NCBI GenBank assembly: GCA_021151625.1
Contig: JAGKWY010000124.1
Coordinates: 1-9,929, forward strand
Source: Gammaproteobacteria bacterium
GTDB taxonomy: Bacteria > Pseudomonadota > Gammaproteobacteria > Pseudomonadales > Cellvibrionaceae
Direction of reading: 5' to 3'
DNA length: 9,929 nucleotides
Shown here: positions 1 through 5,494 of the stretch, piece after piece
Layout of the letters: each line of letters opens with the position of its first letter
Position numbering within the stretch: the first letter of the stretch is position 1
Position numbers and translations under genes: made by a program
Notes under the pieces: generated by a model
Databases searched by the model: none
The model's input: only the letters and a program-made list of their open reading frames with translations
Told to the model about the DNA's origin: nothing

Positions 1-1704
1 CAATTTGACACCTGAAATTGTTACTGATTGATAATTTTGTGATGCAGGTACATTTACGTCTGCATTCAAATTTTGATTATTCACACTCACACTAATTTTT
101 CCGCCGCCATTTGGCGCTTTAACAATTGCTGCCAATTTATAGATGCCGGCTTTATCCACATCCAGCGTATACTCCAACCACTCGCCAGTTTCAAAATGAT
201 TAACCACATAAGATTTTTTTACTGCATCAAATTCAATATCTACACCCTCATTGCGATAAGTGGTGCCACGGTTCCAGAGCGTGCGCTCTTTACCGGTAGA
301 CACGTGATAATTGGCAGAATCAGCATCCCAATAGGCAACACCACTGCGACCCATATCAAAATCTACCGCTGATAGAGTGCCGCCAGATTTTTTTATGCGG
401 TGCTGCATAAAGGGTACGCTGGCATGTGAATAAGGCTGGCGGAACATCGCATCAATCACTTCCGGGTGGAACTGATTATTTTCAAAACGAATATCTTCCG
501 CCAATTGCAATAATGCTTTTTTCGCAGCCGCCGCCGTTGGCTTCTCTCCTTTGCCATTCAAATAGTCAACAAGTTTCAAATAATCCGCATTGGGCTTTAC
601 TTCGAGGGGATTATTAAAGCCAAGCTTTTTCAACGGCCACCAGGCCCAGCCAATTCCCTGGGACTCCACCAATTGAATCGCATCGGTAAACCAGAGATTC
701 GAATTTTCGCCCGACTCGCCCAACCAAATGGGCATATTGTATTTTTCGCGCAGCGCCAAATGGCCGCCGATATCGCCAACAGTGTTGTTGTTCCAATACT
801 TATGAAAGCTCAATACCAGGTTTTTATTAGTCTCCGGGTTATCCCATAAAGGCAACACCCCGGCGTAATTATTGCCCCAGCAATTGCCCTCAATAATGAC
901 TATGTGTTTGCTATCCACTTCGCGAATAGCCTGGGTGACATCCTGCAATAATTTTTTCAGCGGTGCGTTTTTGGTTTCTTTACAACCATTTTTATCTGTT
1001 GCATTTTCAAAGCCCCAGTTGGGCTCATTGATAATGTCGTAAGCCGCTACCGCTGGCTCATTCGCATAACGCTGTGCAAGCTTGCGCCAGAGCGCGATCA
1101 TTTTTTGCTGGTTGGCTTCGCTTTGCCAAAGTGATGGCAGGTTTGGATTGCGATCAGAAATCGCGAAGTCGTTACCCTGCCCGCCCGGCGCTGCATGCAA
1201 ATCCAGAATCACATACATGTTATTCGCCCTGGCCCAGGCGATTAATTGATCGGTCAGGGCAAAGCCCTGTTCCAGCCAGGTGTTTTGCCCGGCAACAGGT
1301 TCTTGCTCAATCGGCAAGGTATAAAGATTGAAATGCATCGGCAGGCGAACGGAGTTGAATCCCCAGTGGGCCATAGCATCTATGTCGGCTTTGGTGGTGT
1401 GGTTGGCGAGCCAGGCTTTATAGAAATCGTCAGTCGCTGCTTTGCCGGCCAGCTCCTCAAACTTCGCGCGCATGACATGCTGCTGCCCCAAATTACCCAG
1501 CTTGAGCATATAGCCTTCCTGCAACATCCAACCGCCCAACCCCATGCCGCGCAGCAGGACTTTCTCGCCCTGCTCATTCACAATAAATTGACCTTCTGCG
1601 CGCAAAAAACTTTGGGCGCTGACGTGGATACTGACAAGGCTGGCGGTGAGACTTACACCCAGAAAAGTAATAGCCTGGAAAAACCGGGATTTAATCGATT
1701 TCAC
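1..1704 (-). CDS. Secreted GH5 glycoside hydrolase with C-terminal CBM6-like module (partial, 3' end outside window)
   Basis: Translating the minus strand from a GTG at 1704 gives 568 open codons running off the left edge. GTG is chosen because AAGAGG lies 6 bases upstream, an in-frame stop lies a short way further up, and no ATG falls between. Residues 1-30 form a signal peptide (basic start, hydrophobic core, cleavage after VSA). Residues about 37-375 are a GH5 (beta/alpha)8 catalytic domain. R120 sits in FNSVRLP, H170 in DLHAAPGG, the likely acid/base E227 in YDIINEPNW, H301 and Y303 in SFHKYW, the likely nucleophile E330 in IWLGESGEN, and W353/W355/W356 in a WAWW motif. From about 447 onward (YRNEGVDIE, GEWLEYTLDV) the sequence looks like a CBM6/DUF5010-C type beta-sandwich, cut by the window edge. 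GH5 enzymes hydrolyse beta-glycans outside the cell by a retaining mechanism. The subfamily and substrate (beta-1,4, beta-1,3 or mixed glucan, or mannan) cannot be settled by eye. Confidence 0.9.
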   Translation of the reverse strand, partial: MKSIKSRFFQAITFLGVSLTASLVSIHVSAQSFLRAEGQFIVNEQGEKVLLRGMGLGGWMLQEGYMLKLGNLGQQHVMRAKFEELAGKAATDDFYKAWLANHTTKADIDAMAHWGFNSVRLPMHFNLYTLPIEQEPVAGQNTWLEQGFALTDQLIAWARANNMYVILDLHAAPGGQGNDFAISDRNPNLPSLWQSEANQQKMIALWRKLAQRYANEPAVAAYDIINEPNWGFENATDKNGCKETKNAPLKKLLQDVTQAIREVDSKHIVIIEGNCWGNNYAGVLPLWDNPETNKNLVLSFHKYWNNNTVGDIGGHLALREKYNMPIWLGESGENSNLWFTDAIQLVESQGIGWAWWPLKKLGFNNPLEVKPNADYLKLVDYLNGKGEKPTAAAAKKALLQLAEDIRFENNQFHPEVIDAMFRQPYSHASVPFMQHRIKKSGGTLSAVDFDMGRSGVAYWDADSANYHVSTGKERTLWNRGTTYRNEGVDIEFDAVKKSYVVNHFETGEWLEYTLDVDKAGIYKLAAIVKAPNGGGKISVSVNNQNLNADVNVPASQNYQSVTISGVKL

Positions 1705-1742
1705 GGAGAACCTCTTATCTGATTTATTGTGCTTTCTGATGA

Positions 1743-1748
1743 ATTAGA
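1743..1748 (-). promoter_or_regulatory. Possible -10 box for the GH5 gene
   Basis: On the minus strand this reads TCTAAT, five of six matches to the sigma-70 -10 consensus. It would start transcription about 30 bases before the GTG at 1704. No consensus -35 hexamer lies 16-18 bases upstream. The palindrome at 1767-1780 sits roughly where a -35 box would be, which would fit an activator-dependent or repressed promoter. This is pattern matching only. Confidence 0.3.
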
Positions 1749-1754
1749 TTTTTA

Positions 1755-1780
1755 AGTTGTTGTCGTTTCTACAACTAGAA
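1755..1780. repeat. Overlapping small palindromes upstream of the GH5 gene
   Basis: Two inverted repeats overlap here. AGTTGT (1755-1760) pairs with ACAACT (1771-1776) across 10 bases, and TTCTA (1767-1771) pairs with TAGAA (1776-1780) across CAAC. Both lie just upstream of the possible -10 box of the GH5 gene and could be an operator. Arms this short can arise by chance in AT-rich DNA. Confidence 0.4.
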
Positions 1781-1817
1781 TTTTTATGTGGCCAGTCTAG
1801 GTATTTATCCATAGCCA

Positions 1818-1846
1818 GGCGTTCGAATAACCGCTACACGAACGCC
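1818..1846. repeat. 8-bp perfect inverted repeat GGCGTTCG / CGAACGCC
   Basis: GGCGTTCG (1818-1825) and CGAACGCC (1839-1846) are exact reverse complements separated by 13 bases. Outside them AGCC (1813-1816) can pair with GGCT (1850-1853) across a small asymmetric internal loop, extending the structure. Neither side is followed by a convincing T tract, so an intrinsic terminator is unlikely. A dyad binding site for a regulator is the simplest reading. It lies about 115 bases from the GH5 start and 260 from the AraC-type start. Confidence 0.55.
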
Positions 1847-1854
1847 ATGGGCTC

Positions 1855-1887
1855 CCAGTTTTGTCATACTCGGGTATTAGAAACTGG
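1855..1887. repeat. 7-bp inverted repeat CCAGTTT / AAACTGG
   Basis: CCAGTTT (1855-1861) and AAACTGG (1881-1887) are exact reverse complements separated by 19 bases, directly next to the preceding dyad. It could be a second regulatory site or a hairpin in a long leader of the plus-strand gene. The long loop makes a stable RNA hairpin less likely. Confidence 0.4.
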
Positions 1888-2105
1888 AACAGGAGTGAAA
1901 AATAAAAGCATAAACAAGGGGTTAGCAAATTTGCGGAAAAAATATCCAGCCTGTAAAGAATTGTCATAGCCCTGTGTGTATGGGCAATAATAGCTTGTTG
2001 GTTTGTGCGGCAATTTTTTATCCCCGCAACGCTATTGCTCTATACTCAGTAGCGCCCGCAACTGATATCCAACTATAACGATAACTAACTTAATCACCGG
2101 TCAAC

Positions 2106-3269
2106 ATGAACGAAACTATTTTTAATATTCACGATTTGGTCCTAATGATGACCGCCGTGCAATGCGCCTGCTTTGCAATATTGCTGTTGGTCACCAATCC
2201 GCCCGCCAATAAAAGTAATTATTTCCTGGCCGCTTTTTTATTGGCCCACGCATTTATTCCAGTGCATGAACTGGTGCTCTGGGGTGCGGATTTTAAAATG
2301 ATTGCGCTGGAACATTACCCGCGCTTGTTTTTATGGATAGGGTTTGGGTTTTATGTGGATGCAGCCCTGCTCTACTTCTATATTAAATCGCTGGTGTATG
2401 ACGATTTCACTTTACATAAGCGCGACGGATTACATCTACTGCCGCTAGGTTTGTTCGCAGTTTTCCTCGGGCTCACCTTTTACACCCACAGTCTGCAAGA
2501 GCGCGTCATGCTGATTGATGACGATATCTATATGTATAGCCCCGGTTATTTGATTATGGATTTTTTATGCAAGGCCATGCGCATTGGTTATTGTGTAGCC
2601 AGTCTGTTGCTGATTGCCAGGTATCGCAACCAATTAAAAACCACTCACTCTAATATTGAACGGGTAGATATTCGCTGGCTGATTGGTTTGGTAATCGGCT
2701 TCCTGATTATTGCCACCACCGAGGCGACCCTCGCCTGTACCAAGATTCTGCACCTGTTTATTCCTTTCCACCCGCACTGGTTTGAGGTGATTGGTTTAAC
2801 CGGCTACTACGTAGTCTTTGTGTTGGTATTGGTGCTGGTATTTACCAGTATTCGCTACTTCTCTGGTTTTATTGCAGTAAAACAAAAAGACGATTCCAAA
2901 AAACCGGTAGAAGAAAAACTGCTCAACACCGGTTTTGCCGAACGCATTGACAGCGCCATGCGCGAACATAAACCCCACCTGGAGCCAGACTTAACCCTGG
3001 ATATGTTGGCGGAAACCCTGAATATTCCTGCGCGCGATTTATCGCTGGTATTCAACCGCCATTTTGATAGCAACTTTTATGAGTTCATTAACCGCTATCG
3101 CATCGAAGAAGCACAAAAAATGCTCGCCGACCCCAAGCATAAATCCAAAACCATCACCCATATTTACCTGGATGCCGGTTTTAACAGCAAATCGGTATTC
3201 AATACTTTTTTTAAAAAACATGTGGGCAAAACTCCTTCGGAATACCGACAGGAGCATTTGCCGCAATAA
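2106..3269 (+). CDS. Membrane-anchored AraC-family transcriptional regulator (about 7 TM helices plus C-terminal HTH)
   Basis: The 387-residue product has two parts. Residues 1-252 contain about seven hydrophobic segments, near 10-30, 38-60, 73-95, 108-128, 149-172, 188-210 and 229-252. After a charged stretch (about 258-290, KQKDDSKKPVEEK), residues about 285-384 match an AraC/XylS DNA-binding domain. It has two helix-turn-helix units (around 299-318 and 349-368) and the family hallmark RYRIEEAQKML...AGFNSKSVFNTFFKK..GKTPSEYR. Membrane-embedded AraC-type regulators are a known class, often beside polysaccharide-use genes, and probably sense an extracellular or membrane signal. An in-frame stop just upstream and no earlier start support the ATG at 2106, although the ribosome binding site is weak. 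It is divergent from the GH5 gene, making that gene the first candidate target, and converges with the esterase gene after 9 bases. The ligand is unknown. Confidence 0.88.
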   Translation: MNETIFNIHDLVLMMTAVQCACFAILLLVTNPPANKSNYFLAAFLLAHAFIPVHELVLWGADFKMIALEHYPRLFLWIGFGFYVDAALLYFYIKSLVYDDFTLHKRDGLHLLPLGLFAVFLGLTFYTHSLQERVMLIDDDIYMYSPGYLIMDFLCKAMRIGYCVASLLLIARYRNQLKTTHSNIERVDIRWLIGLVIGFLIIATTEATLACTKILHLFIPFHPHWFEVIGLTGYYVVFVLVLVLVFTSIRYFSGFIAVKQKDDSKKPVEEKLLNTGFAERIDSAMREHKPHLEPDLTLDMLAETLNIPARDLSLVFNRHFDSNFYEFINRYRIEEAQKMLADPKHKSKTITHIYLDAGFNSKSVFNTFFKKHVGKTPSEYRQEHLPQ

Positions 3270-3278
3270 ATGGAACTA

Positions 3279-4400
3279 CTATTTCCCTTGCCAAAGTTCC
3301 GGCTTGGAATTGATGAAATCAATTAACAGCTGACTCACCGCCCGATGATCTTTGGCAGAGGGATGCCACTGGCAAGCCGTTAGCTCCATAGGTTCAACCT
3401 GGAGCAAGTGCACTCTGGTTTGGTTATTGATTTTAAGCTGCTCTATCACTCTATTATGTTGCTGAAGCATTTCATCCGAAGGGGCGTGAGGCACCATCAA
3501 GATTAAGCTTGCCTGTGGATGCTGTTTCCGTAAGCCAAGAATGAACGCCGTATAGTTTTTTACAAAATCATTTTGCAATGCTTCACGGCTTGCCCATTTT
3601 TCGCCCGGGTTCAAGGGCGTAGCAAAATCATTCCCTCCCAACTCCAACACAATAATATTCGGAGACCATGAGCCGGTGTATTTAATGGTTTTGCTACCGA
3701 CAAATATGTAAGGGTAAAACAGCGGGAAGTTTTCATCGGGAAAGGCTCCGTTATAATTACGTACAACCCCGCCCCCGGAAATAGCATTAATTTGATAGTC
3801 GGCATTAAAATGTTTTGCAGTCAATACACCAAATGCCTGATGAGTGTTGGTTGTGCTAAAAATTTCGTCGTCTTTACATTGCCGACTCACTGACAAATTA
3901 GCGTAACCAACGGAAAATGAGTCGCCGATAAATTCTATTTTTCGTTGCCGGGGCTTTGGATCTAACAATGCAGCTTTAGTGGCAACATAAAATCCTTCAA
4001 ATGTTCCAGTTACCATAGGCGTTTCTGTACGCTTTTCCAGACGCACTTTGTGTGGTCCTTGACCGAGATTCTTTACTGAATGAGTTATCTTTCCCGGCCG
4101 GTTCAACACTATGGGCTCTTTGTCATCAATGATAAGACTGAGGATATTGTTAGCATCATTTAACCTGACATCCAGCTCTGGCCCGGTAAACTCTGCTTCA
4201 AAATAAATGCCGGGCCATGAATAAGTATAAGTTGTTAACTGGTCATTTTTTTCCACCAGCACACGACCACTGTAGTGTACCGGTAAGGCATAAGCATCCT
4301 GCCGGGAGGCAGTAACATCTGCACACACACCACCCGAAAACAGTATTCCTGCTAACATCACCAGATTGTTAAAATTTCTTATTTTTAATAGACTCTGCAC
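3279..4400 (-). CDS. Secreted CE2-family SGNH carbohydrate acetyl esterase
   Basis: I place the start at GTG 4400, giving 373 residues. A strong GGAGG lies 5 bases upstream of it, whereas a TTG four codons earlier (4412) has no ribosome binding site. The N-terminus is a signal peptide ending near GGVCA, so export by signal peptidase I is likely; VC is a poor lipobox. The two-domain layout is that of carbohydrate esterase family 2. Residues about 30-145 form an N-terminal beta-sandwich (YSGRVLVE, WPGIYFEAEF, KVRLEKRTE). An SGNH hydrolase domain follows: catalytic Ser161 in FIGDSFSVGY, oxyanion glycines in AISGGGVVRNYNG (209-211), Asn257 in LGGND, and catalytic His346 in CQWHPS with Asp351 nearby. 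CE2 enzymes remove acetyl groups from xylan, mannan or other polysaccharides. The small secreted-protein gene lies 35 bases upstream on the same strand, so the two are probably co-transcribed. The true substrate is not visible from sequence. Confidence 0.88.
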   Translation of the reverse strand: MQSLLKIRNFNNLVMLAGILFSGGVCADVTASRQDAYALPVHYSGRVLVEKNDQLTTYTYSWPGIYFEAEFTGPELDVRLNDANNILSLIIDDKEPIVLNRPGKITHSVKNLGQGPHKVRLEKRTETPMVTGTFEGFYVATKAALLDPKPRQRKIEFIGDSFSVGYANLSVSRQCKDDEIFSTTNTHQAFGVLTAKHFNADYQINAISGGGVVRNYNGAFPDENFPLFYPYIFVGSKTIKYTGSWSPNIIVLELGGNDFATPLNPGEKWASREALQNDFVKNYTAFILGLRKQHPQASLILMVPHAPSDEMLQQHNRVIEQLKINNQTRVHLLQVEPMELTACQWHPSAKDHRAVSQLLIDFINSKPELWQGK

Positions 4401-4405
4401 AGCTC

Positions 4406-4410
4406 CCTCC
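4406..4410 (-). promoter_or_regulatory. Shine-Dalgarno GGAGG that sets the esterase start at 4400
   Basis: On the minus strand the sequence is GGAGG, then five bases, then GTG at 4400-4398. The upstream TTG at 4412 would overlap this site and has only AT-rich sequence before it. This is why the shorter GTG start is preferred. Confidence 0.75.
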
Positions 4411-4435
4411 AACTAATATAGTTATTTAGTTTTTA

Positions 4436-4963
4436 TTACTTGTTAATTTGCACAATCGAATTTTCACCGGCCTTTAGTGAAACCCGCTTCATCAATGCAC
4501 CGCCATCATCTACCCCAGCTTCATTTTTCCAGATAATAAAAAAAATCACATAATATTCACCTACGGGTAAATCGTTAAATGAAAACTGGTTTTTCTCATC
4601 ACATTTGGATTTCCTGACAAGCTCGTGGTATTCCTTGGGGTCCGGTGTAAATTTTGGCGGGTTATTTTTCATTAACACTTTCCCTAGGGAATTATTGCCG
4701 TAGATGTTCAGAATACGCTCATTGGAATAATCAGCCACTGGCAATAGTTCCACACCAAAACCGGAACAACCTTTTTGTTCCTTCTCATTTAGCTGTAAAA
4801 ATGCACTACCGCTAATGCTGGAATTACCTTTGGATTGAATCCATTTTATTTCGTCGGCATTGAATTGGCTTTTTACCTGGATTGGCTCTGCGGCTTGCGC
4901 ATTAATTGTCATTAATGCAATAAGTGTTGCGGCAATTGTTGCGAGTGCAATGGGTGAGCTCAT
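4436..4963 (-). CDS. Small secreted protein of unknown function, carboxypeptidase-regulatory-like fold
   Basis: The product is 175 residues. Residues 1-24 form a clear signal peptide ending AQA, and AAGGA lies 8 bases before the ATG. The mature protein looks like a single beta-sandwich of the transthyretin/carboxypeptidase-D regulatory type: ISGSAFLQL near 50-58, GFGVELLPV near 68-76, then the characteristic FSFNDLPVGEYYVIFFIIW (127-145), ending in SLKAGENSIVQI. Two cysteines, C66 and C121, would be free to form one disulfide in the periplasm or outside the cell. No catalytic motif is visible. It sits 35 bases upstream of the CE2 esterase gene and 78 bases downstream of the PchB-type gene on the same strand, so it is probably in an operon with the esterase. 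A role in glycan binding or as an envelope accessory protein is possible but unproven. I do not recognise a named family. Confidence 0.75.
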   Translation of the reverse strand: MSSPIALATIAATLIALMTINAQAAEPIQVKSQFNADEIKWIQSKGNSSISGSAFLQLNEKEQKGCSGFGVELLPVADYSNERILNIYGNNSLGKVLMKNNPPKFTPDPKEYHELVRKSKCDEKNQFSFNDLPVGEYYVIFFIIWKNEAGVDDGGALMKRVSLKAGENSIVQINK

Positions 4964-5041
4964 TATTGTTTCCTTTGGTCGTTGTGATAACTAATAAGCA
5001 TGTTGGGGTTCGCAAACTCAGCCTGCGCGGCCCGCCCCAAT

Positions 5042-5353
5042 CTACAGGTCGTTTTTCCACTTGCTCATTTCTTCCTGAATAAAATAGTTCACCAGATCGC
5101 TGTAGAGCTTTTCGATCACATCGGGGTTTAACCCCTGCGCGCTCGCCCATTCCCGACGCTGTAGTAACATCGCTTTAAAACGTTCCGGAGCGCGCACGGC
5201 AGTTTCGGAAGTTTTGAATTTTGCAGCGGCGTGGACATATTGGTAACGCTGGCCGATCAGTTTGATAATCGCCGCGTCAAGCAGGTCAATTTCCGCCCTG
5301 ATATCCGCCATATTTTCACACTCAGCGGGAGTGAGCTTATTATTAATTTCCAT
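5042..5353 (-). CDS. PchB-type isochorismate pyruvate lyase / chorismate mutase (AroQ fold)
   Basis: The 103-residue product is the size of Pseudomonas PchB (101 residues) and aligns with it along its length from memory: MADIRAEIDLLD, GQRYQYV, AAKFKTSE, RAPERFKAML, FIQEEMSKW. The expected active-site positions are R19 (PchB R14), R36 (PchB R31) and K47 (PchB K42). The position equal to PchB Q90 is Glu here (E95). PchB splits isochorismate to salicylate and pyruvate and has weak chorismate mutase activity; related proteins are true chorismate mutases. There is no signal peptide, so it acts in the cytoplasm. No pchA, salicylate-activating or siderophore gene is in view, so salicylate synthesis cannot be assumed. 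Its leader has a strong inverted repeat covering the ribosome binding site, and a probable promoter lies at 5390-5418. It may head an operon with the two genes downstream. Confidence 0.85.
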   Translation of the reverse strand: MEINNKLTPAECENMADIRAEIDLLDAAIIKLIGQRYQYVHAAAKFKTSETAVRAPERFKAMLLQRREWASAQGLNPDVIEKLYSDLVNYFIQEEMSKWKNDL

Positions 5354-5397
5354 TGTAGGTGTCCCTGGATTATTGGAATTGAGGGACTCAACCTACA
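5354..5397 (-). promoter_or_regulatory. Long inverted repeat enclosing the ribosome binding site of the PchB-type gene
   Basis: TGTAGGT (5354-5360) followed directly by GTCCCT (5361-5366) is the reverse complement of AGGGAC (5382-5387) plus ACCTACA (5391-5397), with a three-base bulge (5388-5390). That gives 13 paired positions around a 15-base loop. On the minus strand one arm contains the AGGGA ribosome binding site and ends next to the ATG at 5353; the other overlaps the putative -10 box. If transcribed whole, it would fold into a hairpin masking the start. If transcription begins inside it, it is better read as a DNA operator. Confidence 0.6.
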
Positions 5398-5418
5398 AAA
5401 GTATCGGGATAAGGTCAA
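5390..5418 (-). promoter_or_regulatory. Probable sigma-70 promoter for the PchB-type gene
   Basis: On the minus strand TTGACC (5418-5413) matches five of six -35 bases. It is followed after exactly 17 bases by TAGGTT (5395-5390), a weaker -10 box with three matches. Transcription would start near 5383, about 30 bases before the ATG. It lies just downstream of the terminator of the preceding gene, as expected for a new transcription unit. Confidence 0.45.
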
Positions 5419-5429
5419 CACGCGATAAT

Positions 5430-5461
5430 AAAAAGCCGCGTAAAGTTTCCTTTACGCGGCT
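5430..5461 (-). terminator. Intrinsic terminator of the GH16-GH128 gene
   Basis: AGCCGCGTAAAG (5434-5445) and CTTTACGCGGCT (5450-5461) are perfect 12-base complements around a four-base loop that reads GAAA on the minus strand. In the minus direction the stem runs straight into TTTTT, then ATTAT. It starts 33 bases beyond the stop codon at 5495-5497. There is no T tract on the plus side, so it acts for the minus-strand gene only. Confidence 0.9.
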
Positions 5462-5494
5462 CAGTTAAGATCAGGATATTGAGGTTAGTGCAAA

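Larger units (their letters stand above)
1705..2105. promoter_or_regulatory. Divergent intergenic control region between the GH5 and AraC-type genes
   Basis: This 401-base stretch lies between two divergent starts and should carry both promoters. Its only open frame (1757-1969, plus) has no recognisable protein features or convincing ribosome binding site, so I treat the region as non-coding. It contains three sets of inverted repeats (1755-1780, 1818-1846, 1855-1887), listed separately. For the plus-strand gene, TATACT at 2041-2046 is a reasonable -10 box, but no good -35 box sits at the right distance. The start at 2106 also has only a weak ribosome binding site. The AraC-type regulator next door is the obvious candidate to bind here, which is inference from position only. 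Confidence 0.55.

Noticed and set aside
1246..1722. 158-residue plus-strand open frame
   Set aside because: It lies entirely opposite the GH5 gene and its start, whose protein has clear family motifs; this is an antisense shadow.
1861..1968. TTGTCATA occurring twice (1861-1868 and 1961-1968), exactly 100 bases apart
   Set aside because: An 8-base match in AT-rich sequence can be chance, and neither copy gives a well-spaced promoter.
1757..1969. 70-residue plus-strand open frame in the intergenic region
   Set aside because: No convincing ribosome binding site, low-complexity AT-rich composition, no recognisable motif, and it overlaps the inverted repeats of the control region.
3272..3300. 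GGAACT / AGTTCC inverted repeat at the convergent gene ends, a possible terminator
   Set aside because: Only six paired bases with a 17-base loop and no T tract on either side.
4312..4326. Possible lipoprotein cysteine (GGVC) in the esterase signal peptide
   Set aside because: The residue before Cys is Val, which does not fit the lipobox; cleavage after VCA by signal peptidase I fits better.
5003..5040. TTGGGG / CCCCAA inverted repeat between the PchB-type and small secreted-protein genes
   Set aside because: Six-base arms 26 bases apart with poor inner pairing and no T tract; not a credible terminator.
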